Below, piece by piece: positions 35,349 through 45,944 of a stretch of 64,000 nt of DNA (position 1 is the first letter of the stretch; each line of letters opens with the position of its first letter). Source of the DNA: Sphaerolaimus hirsutus (lineage: Eukaryota > Nematoda > Chromadorea > Monhysterida > Sphaerolaimidae). The stretch is from assembly GCA_964036195.1 (NCBI GenBank), contig OZ038454.1, forward strand, positions 27,328,315 through 27,392,314, given 5' to 3'. The position numbers and the translations under genes are program-made. The notes under the pieces were generated by a model that had not been told where the DNA came from, did not search any database, and worked only from the letters and a program-made list of their open reading frames with translations.

Positions 35349-36279
35349 TACCGTATTTACTCGAATAATTCCCCTGGGGAATTATTTTTTCGTCAGATAT
35401 CTTTGAGGGGGGACTATTCGAGGGGGGGGGAATTATTCAAGTGGGGGAATTATTATTCTGTAACAATTTTCAAACATGTAAATATCTATCACACTACATA
35501 CACAATTCGTCCTTGTCGCTAGTGCTAGTGTACATTCCATGCAGGGGTCTCCAGGATTTTGGCCCTCGCGGGGGCTGGATAGATAGCAAATCGCTCCTCC
35601 GGAGGGATAGATAGCTGGAAAAATTTTTGGGGGGGGCTGGGGGGGGCTGGGGGGGCTGGCGGGGGCACAATATATAGGCTTTTTCAAGGTTAAGAAGGCA
35701 GAAAGGGGAAAAAATCGCTAATAATCAGTTAAAAGTAGCCAAAAGTAGGTATAAAATGGCTAAAAATAGGTATATAACCATGTATATAGCCGGAAAGCAA
35801 GATTTTGAAGGTGAAAAACTAAAAAGGTGCGAAAATTGGTGATTTTGTGCGAAAATTAGGGCAAAATTTCTCAAAAACCACTCCAGATAGATAGATAGCT
35901 GAGCGATTTGGGGGGGTCTTTGGGGGTAGTAGCCAAAAATTTTGCCTCGGGATAGATAGATAGCTGAGCGGCCTCCGGGATAGATAGATAGCTGGCCGAT
36001 TTGGGGGGGGGGCAGCCCCCCCCCCCTAGGAGACCCCTGATTCCATGGCATCTTTGCTCACCGGATGTGCAACATTTGAAGTCTATGGATCAAACCAGAC
36101 ACAGATCGTTTGTTTGGTTGACTTCATCGATCGTTTTTGAAGGATATCTTTGTTCTATCATTGGGGAGGGGGGAATTATTTAAGTGGGGGAATTTTTTTT
36201 TCCTTAATTGTCTAACAGGGGGGAAGTATTCGAGGGGGGAATTATTCAAGTGGGGGGAATTAATTGAGTAAATACGGTA
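35349..36279 (+). repeat. R1 MITE split by a hAT element
   Basis: TACCGTATTTACTCGAATAA to TTGAGTAAATACGGTA; the 35542-36039 element lies in the middle. Confidence 0.85.
35542..36039. mobile_element. hAT-type MITE, duplication ATTCCATG
   Basis: Tips CAGGGGTCTCC and GGAGACCCCTG; flanks ATTCCATG (35534-35541, 36040-36047) identical. The interior is rich in GGATAGATAGATAGCTG repeats and G-runs, plus AAAATAGGTATATAACC-type sequence seen decayed at 8650-9000 and 61030-61260. Confidence 0.94.
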
Positions 36280-36854
36280 TTTCACAAGATTTCACCAATT
36301 TTTGCAGACGCTGTCATCAGTTTCAGTGGTATATGTAAATAGCATCGTGCGTTTTGTCCCTTCCTGGCACCATGAAAACATTTTGCCAAGTGCTAAAAAA
36401 ATGTCTTCAACACACTTCACCTATCCGATTTTTAAGCTCTCGATAGTATCTATAATCTCGTGAAAATTACAAAAGTATCTCCATTTTCAACCCATATTTT
36501 ATGCCAATTTTAAGCCACATGCAAGCAAACAATTTGTAATGTAAATAACGACAACATATCATTTAAATTTAAATAAGTAGGTAGCTTCGAAAAAATATAT
36601 TATTCTATCGAATGTCGCCAAAACATAAAAAACGCACATTTTCCAACAAAAATATCACTCTCAGTTTTCTCGGCCAAGCCTGAAGTAGGCAACATACTTG
36701 TAGAATAATTTTATAAAGTAAAATTCCATTCCATATCCGATAATACCGCAGTGCACTACAGCCGCGACCATGTGGGTAATTGCATTTCAGTGCATCATGT
36801 TATTGTAATATTCTCTAAATAAATCTCAGTTCGCTTGCGTACATTTAAAGTATA
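36280..36854. other. No recognised content
   Basis: AT-rich; TCTTCAACACACTTCACC at 36402-36421 is a trace of the CTTCAC family. Confidence 0.35.
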
Positions 36855-37290
36855 TACCGTATTTAATCGAATTACCCCCCCCCTTGAATTGACCCCCCTG
36901 GAAATGCCCCCCAGGTCTGAGTGAGATTGTGAAGAAACTTCCCCTTGAAATACCCCTGACCCCCCCCCTCATACGCCGGCTTCGGTAAACAAGCAGCCCC
37001 CCGCTCAAAAATCCTGGATAAAATACGTTCCTGTATGCCGGTGAAATAATAAACCGCCTGGGGGTATTTCTAGAAAATATGTTATCATACCTATGTAAGC
37101 AATGTACTAAATGTTTAGGTACATGCACATGTTCATATTTATTTATTTACGATGTACTTTTGTATCCGGACTAGTCAGAGGTGATAAATAATCACCCCCT
37201 CGAAATACCTCCGTCATTTAAATTTTAAATACCTCAAAATTTCCACTCTGAAAAAATAACCCCTCGGGGGTAATTAGAGGAAATACGGTA
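36855..37290 (+). repeat. Two degraded R1 elements
   Basis: 36855-37084 (TACCGTATTTAATCGAATTA to GGTATTTCTAGAAAATATG) contains a fragment like the 28383 hAT left end (AGCCCCCCGCTCAAAAATCC). 37185-37290 is a second, ending AGAGGAAATACGGTA. Confidence 0.6.
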
Positions 37291-37795
37291 CCTACTATTT
37301 GAGACCTGCACTTCTGTTATGCAGACGATATACGTTATTCATTTTCAATGAATGATATTCATAGCCGTTCGGAAAAGATTTATTTGGAAACTGGAATGAT
37401 AAAATAAATATTGTTCCACAAAAAAATGATTCCGGGCATGAAATATATTCTATGTTGGTTGTACTCAGCTCCGCCTTTACCTTTAATCATGTTTTTTTTC
37501 CTTTTTGTGAAAGTATCCTGCTAGTAAGACTTAAGTTCCAAATTTTGGGCGCATACTTTGCGGTCCGCACAAGAAAAACTCAAATGCGTTCAAAACTGAT
37601 TTATTTAGAGTTTTCAAAATTTGGATTGAAAATTAGTGCGTAGCCATTGCCATCGCTTTTCATAGGGTTATACCGGGAGCAGTAGTTCGGGCCGGCACCG
37701 GGACGAGAAAATTTTTTTATCGGGACCGGGACCGGGACTGGGACCGCTTCAGTCCCGAAATTTTCCCGCACCATTTACCTAGACCGTGGCCAGAT
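37291..37795. other. No gene recognised
   Basis: 37540-37570 has the R3-related GCATACTTTGCGGTCCGC. 37680-37760 is GGGACCGGGACCGGGACTGG-type simple sequence. Confidence 0.4.
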
Positions 37796-38471
37796 TTGTT
37801 GAAAGTACTGAACTTTTTCCAAAGTAAACATAAACTTAAAGTATTAAATTTTTACTCAACCCTGAGTACAGAAAACGTATATGAAAATTTTTTTCTTTTA
37901 CACTGCATTGGTGAGTAAAAGTAAAAGCGACTTTTTTCTGGGAAAACATGAAATTGAGTAAAAGTCAATTCTGTAAAGTGACAATCATCGCTTTCCTATT
38001 CGTGCCAACTTCGATCATTTCCGTTTCAATGCTTTTGAGTCGTTTTTACTTTTTATGCACCCCATAAATTTTACTAAATTACGTTTTGTGTACTTGCGTT
38101 CTTTCAAAAAGTACGCATAAAGGTGAGCAAAGGTATTTTTCCAGAAGAAACGAGTACATATTTGCTCAGTACTCGAGCGTACGTATTTTTTCGAGTAAAA
38201 GTAAATTCGTTTTATACTCGGCGTACGTGATACTCTGCCCTCGCACTGATTTATGTCTTGTGTTGGAAGCGTGCCAATGATTATTAAATCATGCGATTTC
38301 CGTAAAAATATGAAAAAAATTCATCGATGTGAATATGTTAATGAATAACATTATAACAACAATCAATTTTGTCATCTTTTTATGAAACTCGGACGCGTTA
38401 ACCATCGTTGGCACACTTCCAGCGGGCACCACGTGTGCAGGGTGTAAAGTAACCGGAGTATAACAACTATG
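37796..38471. mobile_element. R6 hAT-type MITE split by R3
   Basis: CAGATTTGTTGAAAGTACTG at the left; the right end CGTTTTAACAACTATG is interrupted by the R3 copy. The outer 8-bp flanks do not match cleanly. Confidence 0.8.
38213..38462 (-). repeat. R3 MITE inserted at TA in an R6 tip
   Basis: TATACTCGGCGTACGTGATA to AAGTAACCGGAGTATA. The host reads CGTTT[TA-element-TA]ACAACTATG. Because every other R6 copy has CGTTTTAACAACTATG, the empty site is known and the duplication is TA. Confidence 0.92.
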
Positions 38472-38886
38472 CCGTAGTCCCGTATGAACCATATCCTCAA
38501 CCCGACGCCATTTAGCATGTCAAAAATCAGTTTTTTCCGTTTTAAATTTCGCTAGTCAACCGCGCGTGACAACTTTGACAATTGACATGTCAAACGGTTT
38601 GTTCCGTTTGCCTGTGGCAAAAATCCCAGGTAAGTATATAAGCGACCGAGTGCATTGAACCGCGCATCAGAATGGCGCCGCGCACACTAAATGGTACACC
38701 ACCAAAATTTGGGAAACTCATAAATCCATTTTAAACTCATTTCAGTTCACAAGTACGAGGAGTCTGTCAAGTACAGTTGACGGCGATAAAAAATCACTAT
38801 TCCTGTCAACTCAAATGCGTTCTAAACATATTCACGAGTTTCCCAAATTCCAACAATTCCCCAACTACGTAGTGTGCGCTTCCGCA
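38472..38886. repeat. Decayed R4 and unassigned sequence
   Basis: 38675-38886 has GGCGCCGCGCACACTAAATG ... ACTACGTAGTGTGCGCTTCC with central ACAGTTGAC, an eroded R4. 38472-38674 is unassigned. Confidence 0.55.
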
Positions 38887-38894
38887 GCCACAAT

Positions 38895-39829
38895 TAGTGA
38901 TGTTAAAGGCACCGGGAAAAATGGCACCGCACCGCACCGGCACCTTTGCCAACGCATGAAAAGGGCACCTGGCACCCTGGGGCACCGGCCAGAAAATGGC
39001 ACCGCACCGCACCGGCACCGGTGCCTTTTGGAAAAAATGGCACCGGCACCGAAGGGTACCGGCGGGTTGCCGGTGCTAGCACCGAAAGGCACCGCACTGG
39101 GCTGGAATTTTTGAAGTAAATATCGGGCAGTTTCTCAGTGGTTTCACCTTTGGAAGTGCATATTTCCATGAATTTTCAACCGATTTTGATGGTTGAGCAC
39201 TTAAAATGATCAGAATGATGTGGCAATCACTTTTATGAAGCGATTACAATGATTACAAATGAAAGATAAAATATTTAATTCATTACAATGTCCATAGCCA
39301 CTATTGTCTACTGATCGGAGTCGTTGCTGTACAGAGAATGGAACTATCTCTGTCATAAACTGACAACAAATTTTGAACAAAAAAGTAGGATAAATATAAA
39401 ATAATAAATGATTTACAATTCAACAAAATTTCAGATTCTCTCATCAGATCACGTATTGGGTACAATGGATTTCACAGTAGGTATATTTATTTGATGGGAG
39501 GTTTACAAAATAGGCAAAAACGGTTGGGTAAATATATCGCTGTTTTTTGAAATATGAATAAGCACATACTATGGACAAAATTGCACAGCACATGACGCCT
39601 TGGCCGGTGCCTTTCCCGGTGCCTTTTACTTTGCCCTGGTGCTAGCACCTTTGGCACCGGCAAAAAAATGGCACCGCACCGCACCGGCACCGGTGCTATT
39701 ATGAAAAAAATGGCACCGGCACCGGCATGGCACCCCTGAAGATTGCAATGGCACCGCACCAGCACCGGTGCTGGTGCCCTTCGGTGCCCAGCACCGGGGC
39801 ACCGGTGCCCCGGTGCCTTTACATCACTA
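38895..39829. mobile_element. hAT-type element with GGCACC satellite arms
   Basis: Tips TAGTGATGTTAAAGGCACC and GGTGCCTTTACATCACTA; flanks GCCACAAT / GCCACAAA (7 of 8). Arms are GGCACCGCACCGCACCGGCA-type repeats and their inverse; a 470-bp unique centre (39115-39590) has no recognisable ORF. Confidence 0.88.
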
Positions 39830-39837
39830 GCCACAAA

Positions 39838-40709
39838 AGTGCACCGCTGCGCATTGCCATTTGAGGCTTGAATGGCTCCCGCTTGTATTTACATGGTTCC
39901 TTCCTTGGCACGGGGAAGGTAGCGCTGGGAAAGCGCCGCGCGCGAACTCGACTGATTTTTTGCGAACTCAAACGGTGAACTCGATTTTTGAAGCGATAGC
40001 GATCCTAGAAAGTGAGCAGGTCATTCTTAACGTCCTGGGGCGGTCCCGTTCCCAGACCGTGTGAAATGCCCTGGAAAATGTCAAATGTAATTCTAGGTAA
40101 GTGTCTAACGTCATGTAAAATGATCTGCAAAATTTCCAATGTCATGCAATATCTCAAATGTCATGCAAATTGTGTAAAATCATGTAAAATGCCCTGGAAA
40201 ATGTAAAATGCCATGCAAAGTGTCAAAAGTCTGTCAATGCATTCATTCCAGTGCCCACGCCATTCAAAGTTGATTTAAAAGTTAACCACCAATTTTTTTG
40301 TTTACTGTGTTTCTAGTAAACTAGTGTCCGCAACGCCATTCCACAACGTCCTCCCCCAATGGCGTCACAATGGTTTCCACCCCTAAAAGCGCGCCATTTA
40401 AAATTCGAGCCAATTTTGCATTGTGCGCGGTTAAAGTTTGATTCCCTGCCTGTCGCGCGGCGGCGCGCCGCCATAAAGTCGAAATGGGCCACGCAGCGAT
40501 TTTGTTTTCAACCCCCCCCCCCCTCCCCCCGCTATAAGAGTTATGGCTATACGGAAGTCGTACATATTCCGTCCGGTCTTTAGATGTATTCTGTGCGCGG
40601 ATTTATCGCGCACACAAGTCCGCCGCTATTTCGGAGTTGTGGGGGGTCTTTAGAGTTGATAGTGGGTATTAAAGTATGTGTACACGTAATTTTTCGTGAG
40701 TACTGGGTA
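39838..40709. other. No gene; CWG and R4 remnants
   Basis: 40036-40230 starts like a CWG element (CTGGGGCGGTCCCGTTCCCA) with GTCAAATGTCATG arms but no right tip. 40230-40350 has an R4 right end (GTAAACTAGTGTCCGCAACG). A (C)11 run is near 40511. Confidence 0.45.
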
Positions 40710-40717
40710 CTTCAGAG

Positions 40718-41405
40718 CAGAGTTGTTAAAATACCTGTATTTTTGGAAAGCGTAAGCGTAAGCGTAAATACACTTTCCAAATGTTGAGTATGGATACTGT
40801 AAGTGTAAGGTATTTTTAAAATACCTAGGAAAGTGTAAAAAAAGCATAAGCGTAAAAAAGTCGTTTTGGAGTGCTCTTGTTATTGAGCATCGGAAAATAC
40901 CAATGCTTTCACATTTAGATCAATGCATCTGTCCATTTTTTAGTTAATTCTTTTCAAATCAAGCTCTCAGTGACATTTTTTGGACATCCACTTGGTAGTT
41001 TTGGATTTCATGCTGTTGACGGCAACAACATCGTTGTCCGAATCCATTTTCAGTCCCAAAATTACTAATCTAATGGCACCGGTATTTCTCGACGACACAA
41101 TATTGACCAGACATTCATATTGCGACACAATTTATACATGTGCCACTATTTCCAATGTTTCCTGTATTGCTACACACACATTCCCTTATTTTTGTATTTT
41201 TTCCTTCATTTTTTTGTAGTTTTACAACTTTTCTAAAGGGTAAAACTGGGCCATGTGAAAAGCTTTTTTACGCTTTTAGTATCTGGGTAATTTGGCCAGG
41301 AAAGGTAATAAAGTGTAAGGGTATTTTACGAAAGCGTAAGCATAAGTATAAATACCCATTTATCCGGGTATTTCGGGTAAGCGTAAATACGCTTTTGCAA
41401 CTCTG
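40718..41405. mobile_element. R6-type hAT element, duplication CTTCAGAG
   Basis: Tips CAGAGTTGTTAAAATACC and CTTTTGCAACTCTG; flanks CTTCAGAG (40710-40717, 41406-41413) identical. AAGCGTAAGCGTAAGCG tracts replace the usual AAACGTAAACG. The sequence to 41683 (ends TTTTTAACAACTCTGG) suggests it landed in an older R6 copy. Confidence 0.92.
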
Positions 41406-41413
41406 CTTCAGAG

Positions 41414-42029
41414 TATTTCAGAAAATTCGAAGGATTCATAACAAGTGACTGTGTAAGCCTGCTTTCAAATGTAGTTTTTTCTTAGAATTATTGACATGCA
41501 TATGCAAGTAACAAGAAAAATACTAAATTTTACACTTCCATGAAAAAAAACTTTTACTCAATTTTATGCAGGTGGTGGGTAGAAAAAGCATTTTAGACAG
41601 ATATTTCATGTTCATTGGTGGAAAACAAAGTATTTACTCTTATACATACTTTTGAAAAGTTTCAGTGTTTTTAACAACTCTGGTGGGGAGTGGAGCTCTC
41701 TATTTTACTGTCTACTTGAGAGTGTCACTTCTTTATGTGTATTTACCTTAGTGTAGAATGTTGCATTGTCTAATGAACCCTCTTTGAATAATTGCCTAGG
41801 GAGAAGCAATGTATAAGCACATGGTAGACAAATGACAAATGATGTCTAGACACTTCACTGTAGCTCCGGACGCTTTCCAGACCATGCGAAGTGTGCCGAC
41901 CTATTTCACAAACGTTGATCGTTGTGATGATAGGTGAAGTGTGCGGAAAGCGCTTCATTCATGAAATTTTGTGAAGCGTTTGAAAGTGCCTTCACAGAGG
42001 CCGCTTACACGCATGCATCCACAGCGCAC
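41414..42029. other. R6 right arm, then CTTCAC-type segment
   Basis: 41600-41683 is an R6 right end. 41830-42029 contains GATAGGTGAAGTGTGCGGAA and TGAAGCGTTTGAAAGTGCC motifs. Confidence 0.5.
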
Positions 42030-42037
42030 TTCACGAC

Positions 42038-42315
42038 TAGCATTGAAAAAATCATTAATGTTTAGAAAATATACTTAATCTCTCAAGAAAAAAATATAAT
42101 TTAATCTCTCTCAAAAAGCCTGCAAAAAATATAAATCAATATGAATATCAGAATTTGAGAGATTTTCTGATATTTTAAAAAATCTCAGAAAATCTCTCAA
42201 AAAATAAAATATAATTAAATCTCTCTAGAAAATAGTGAAAAATAGCAATCTCAGAAAATCTTATATTTTCTGAGATTCTTTAAATATAAATCTCCCAGAG
42301 ATTTTTTCAATGCTA
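42038..42315. mobile_element. hAT-type MITE (TAGCATTGAAAAAATC)
   Basis: TAGCATTGAAAAAATC mirrored by GATTTTTTCAATGCTA; flanks TTCACGAC / TTCACGGC (7 of 8). The interior is AT-rich with AATCTCTCTCAAAAA-type repeats. Tips match the 1.8-kb element at 43823. Confidence 0.85.
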
Positions 42316-42323
42316 TTCACGGC

Positions 42324-43814
42324 ACATCACACATTGCAAATAGTAGCCCGCGGCACATAAATATATGTTTAGCTGCCAATTTTTCATCGTATTTATCTAT
42401 TTTATTTGTTTTTACAGTGTTTGTTTACTTATTTGATGAACAAATACATTCCAATTATATGTAGAAACTTTGTGTATTTTCTTCAAGCAGCGTTTACATG
42501 GCCATGTGCACCGAAAAAAAGTGATAAGTTCCGTAATCGCGGAATTAAGTTCAATATGTGCAAGAAAATGCTGTGAAGATACTCACTAATTAAGAGTACA
42601 CAAAGCCAATTTGTAGATAATTGAGGTCTGTCGTTCAAGTCTGTAATTGAAAACAAATTTCAGTTGTCGGTTATTTTTTTCCGAAAAACTAAGAAATTTA
42701 AAACACTTTTTTTCCAGAGGGTTTGCCATCGTTACGCGCATGTAACTCGGTATATGGTTAAAAACGTAGATACTGAAATGAGCTTCCCGCTTGCCAAAAA
42801 TAAATATTCAATGGAACCGCCCATTGGGATTTGACGTGTGCCGCAAAAGAATCAAGATAACGTCAAATTTTGAATACATTCATTGCCAGTGTTTCAAATT
42901 CGACGGCATTTTTTTGCAGGGGCGATAAGTAGCACCGAAGTGGTTTTAGCTTGAACTGTTTTGGGTATTTTTCTGCAAGAACGTTACCCATGGGGTTTGT
43001 ACTTACATAGTGAAATAGGTACATACCGTAATTGTCTTGAGGCTAGTCCGGCACCCTGTAAAATGTCATGTAAAATGTCACAATTTGTTGCAAATGTCAT
43101 GTAAGATTTAAATTATTAGTATCTTTTATTCTTTTTATTATAAATACCATTTATCTTTAAAAATTGAAGTCCGCGCAGAAGACTGGGAAATTATTCAAGG
43201 GGATCAATCATTTTACATCAGAATTTAAGAGAAATAATGCATGATAAATTTATTGTTATACTTATGATTACGATCAAATTAGCTCCATAAATCTGTAACT
43301 CTGAATATAAATCCCATAATTGAAATGCACACCCGTGCATAATTGTTCGGAATTATCATGCATTGTTCTAGTGATGTTCCAATGCAGAAAATTATGACCC
43401 ATTTTGACTGCCAAAACAAGTCATTTGTTTCTTTTTTTTGTAGGGGTGTTCATAACACGCATGCAACTAGGTAATCATTTTTCAATCTTACTCATGAGCT
43501 ATTCTAGAACTAACGATTTTATTCATGCTTCATAAAATTCCGGAAATGAAATGTAACTAAAGCTAATGCAAGCTTAAGAATGTTTATTCAGAATCTAATG
43601 GTTAGATGGAGTGAATGATTCACAACATAAAATTTCTACAGAAAAGATAAATTAAACAATTCTCAGATGTTGATTCCTATCTTATCGTCAGAGTTTTTGA
43701 GGGGGGGGGGATTCAAGGGTGTGTTATTTTTTTCCTCTGCATTCTGTCAAATCATCTAATCTACCTACAACCTAGGTATCTAACAGTTTAACAACAGCAA
43801 AAAGGTGTGTATAC
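42324..43814. other. No gene; remnants
   Basis: 42500-42960 is a diverged relative of the 26860 palindrome. 43048-43110 has a CWG-like CCGGCACCCTGTAAAATGTC start. 43690-43735 has a G-run with TTCAAGGGTGTG, perhaps R1. Confidence 0.4.
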
Positions 43815-43822
43815 ACTGCGTA

Positions 43823-45658
43823 TAGCATTCGAAAAAATCACCGATTTTTTGAAAAATATATCACTCCAACATTGGAAAAAATATAAATATATATAAATCA
43901 CTCTAGGTCTAAAGAAAATATAATTAAATTACTGAAAAAATAACTCTAAGCTCAAAAAAAAATCTCAAAAAATCACTTGCGCTTTATTTCAACTTCAAGC
44001 GATATTCTGGGCTTTATTTACCATTTGCAAGCACAAAAAATGTACTCTAATATACCACAGTCCATTTATTATTATTCTACAAGCAGTATTCATTATTACA
44101 ATATTTTACAGTGAAAACATCTAGCAAATATCACAGAAAAATTAACCTTCAGTTCAACCTCAATGACAACTTCAAAAATATTTTGCACTGCAAACATTTA
44201 GCACTCAACCTATAGTGCCTGGTTGTGGCAATGGATGTTTGACTAAATAGGTGCTCATGCTTAGCACTTTTTCTATGGTGGTGTGGTGTGAAAACTAATT
44301 TTTGAGCACATGGCTACATTTTGACAACATTATGATGACACTAATGGCACTGGTGACACCATGGTGACAGTTTTCCATTGTTCCCCATATTTGAAAACAG
44401 CTGACATTGGTGCATGTCACCAAGCAGCGCCAGTTTTCAACAATGGTAAACTGAGCTTTCATTCACTGTATATAAATTGTGATCACATCAAATTGGTATT
44501 TTTTAATGCAAAGTCATGTTTTATTTCAGAAAAGTATGTTATAAGATAGAGAGATGTTTTATACCTAAACATAACCATAGAATTCATAGCAGGATGACAT
44601 AAATACAAAGTTACTAAAACAGTTTACATCTTTGTTACATACAAAATGAAAACTAATTGATGGTGATATCACAATTTGTCATCATTTGAGTTTAAGTCGT
44701 GATCAAACTAGTGATTTGCCAACACCATCCCACCAAAATTCATGTTCTTTGTTAAAACTGAACATATATGGCATTCAGTAGTCGAAAACTTGATGGAAAC
44801 ATGTCACCATTTCTGGCCATTTCAGTTTTCAAAAAAGTCAGGGTGAAAACTAGTGTGTGTAGGCACAATATTTACCTGCTTCAAATACTATTTCAACTCA
44901 ACAATACTACTAGTACACTACATTTTAAAGGAACAAATTGGTAATATTTAGCATGTAGATCAGTACATTTAAAAGCACAAAATCAGATAGGTGTAGATTG
45001 GTACTTTTACCCATAATAAAAAAGCACAAAGTTAGTTTTTGTGCTGAAAACATCGGCTGTGCTTTTTGTGCTAACTATCTAACATTGGTACTTTCAGAAG
45101 CACAAAAAATAATGTGCAGATCGGTACCTTTAAAAGCACAATTTTGGAAAAACTGTGTAGATTGGTACTTTTAAAGGTACAAAAGCTGAAAAAGCTTGTA
45201 CATCGGTACTTTTTTAATTACAGGATCTGTAATTTGCCATTTTTTTTTTTACCCCCAATATCTCAAAATTGAATTTCGCACCACCCACATATTATATATT
45301 TTTTTGAAGCGCGTTTTTATGGGGATGCCAAAAATGGTCCTAACTCAAATTTGAAAAATTTGTAGATCGTTACTTTTAGAAGCACACCCTTCATATGCAG
45401 AGATTTTCTGGAGAAAATTTCTCAAAAAATTTCAAATTTCTCTTGCAAAGATTACATGTTTTAGTCATAAAGTGCAATCATTGCACCACTATGTATCAAG
45501 TATGAGTGATTTTCTCAGTGATTTTTTTCAATTTTAAAAAATATATATAAATATATCACTCATTTTTTGGAAAAAATATAAATATATATAAATCACGGGT
45601 TATTTATATTTATTGTGATTATCAAAAATATAAATCACGGGTTATTTTTCGAATGCTA
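43823..45658. mobile_element. 1.8-kb hAT-type element, duplication ACTGCGTA
   Basis: Tips TAGCATTCGAAAAAATCACC and GGGTTATTTTTCGAATGCTA; flanks ACTGCGTA (43815-43822, 45659-45666) identical. Arms consist of TATAAATATATATAAATCAC-like AT-rich repeats. The inside holds an R4-like right tip (GTGAAAACTAGTGTGTGTAG, near 44846) and repeated GTACTTTTAAAAGCACAA units (44945-45190). The longest frame (44361-44549) is unremarkable, so it is non-autonomous. It ends only 80-130 bp upstream of the first recognised receptor exon. Confidence 0.93.
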
Positions 45659-45785
45659 ACTGCGTACCCGTTGTGTATCTGCCTGCTGTCGCTGCCATAC
45701 TACCACAAAATAACTCCACTCGCCTTTCCCACGCTCAGAAATCCACTATATTCCAAACAATCTACCCACTAAAAACCTACCCGAA

Positions 45786-45944
45786 ATGGATCGCCTACGA
45801 GAGAACTTCGAATACTGTCAAATGCTGTGGCTGGCGGATGCGCAGCGCAGGAGCCGCCCGTCGGTCGGCAACGACAGCTCGCCGGACGCGCAGTCGGCGG
45901 CCACGTCGGACGCGTTTCCGGGCGCCGTTGATGTGGATTTGGAG
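45786..45944 (+). CDS. Receptor exon 1 (first recognised): N-terminal ectodomain
   Basis: Encodes MDRLRENFEYCQMLWLADAQ and an acidic stretch to VDVDLE. It supplies the first ectodomain cysteine (FEYC). The frame is open upstream without stops back to a pyrimidine-rich AG at 45738, so this may be an internal exon starting at 45739 with the signal peptide further upstream. The 3' end is uncertain. A GC-type donor (GAG|gcgagt) at 45945 joins in phase 0 to 46460. A GT donor at 45967 (after TCT G) would join in frame to an acceptor at 46467, giving LSAYC. Both keep the reading frame. Confidence 0.7.
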
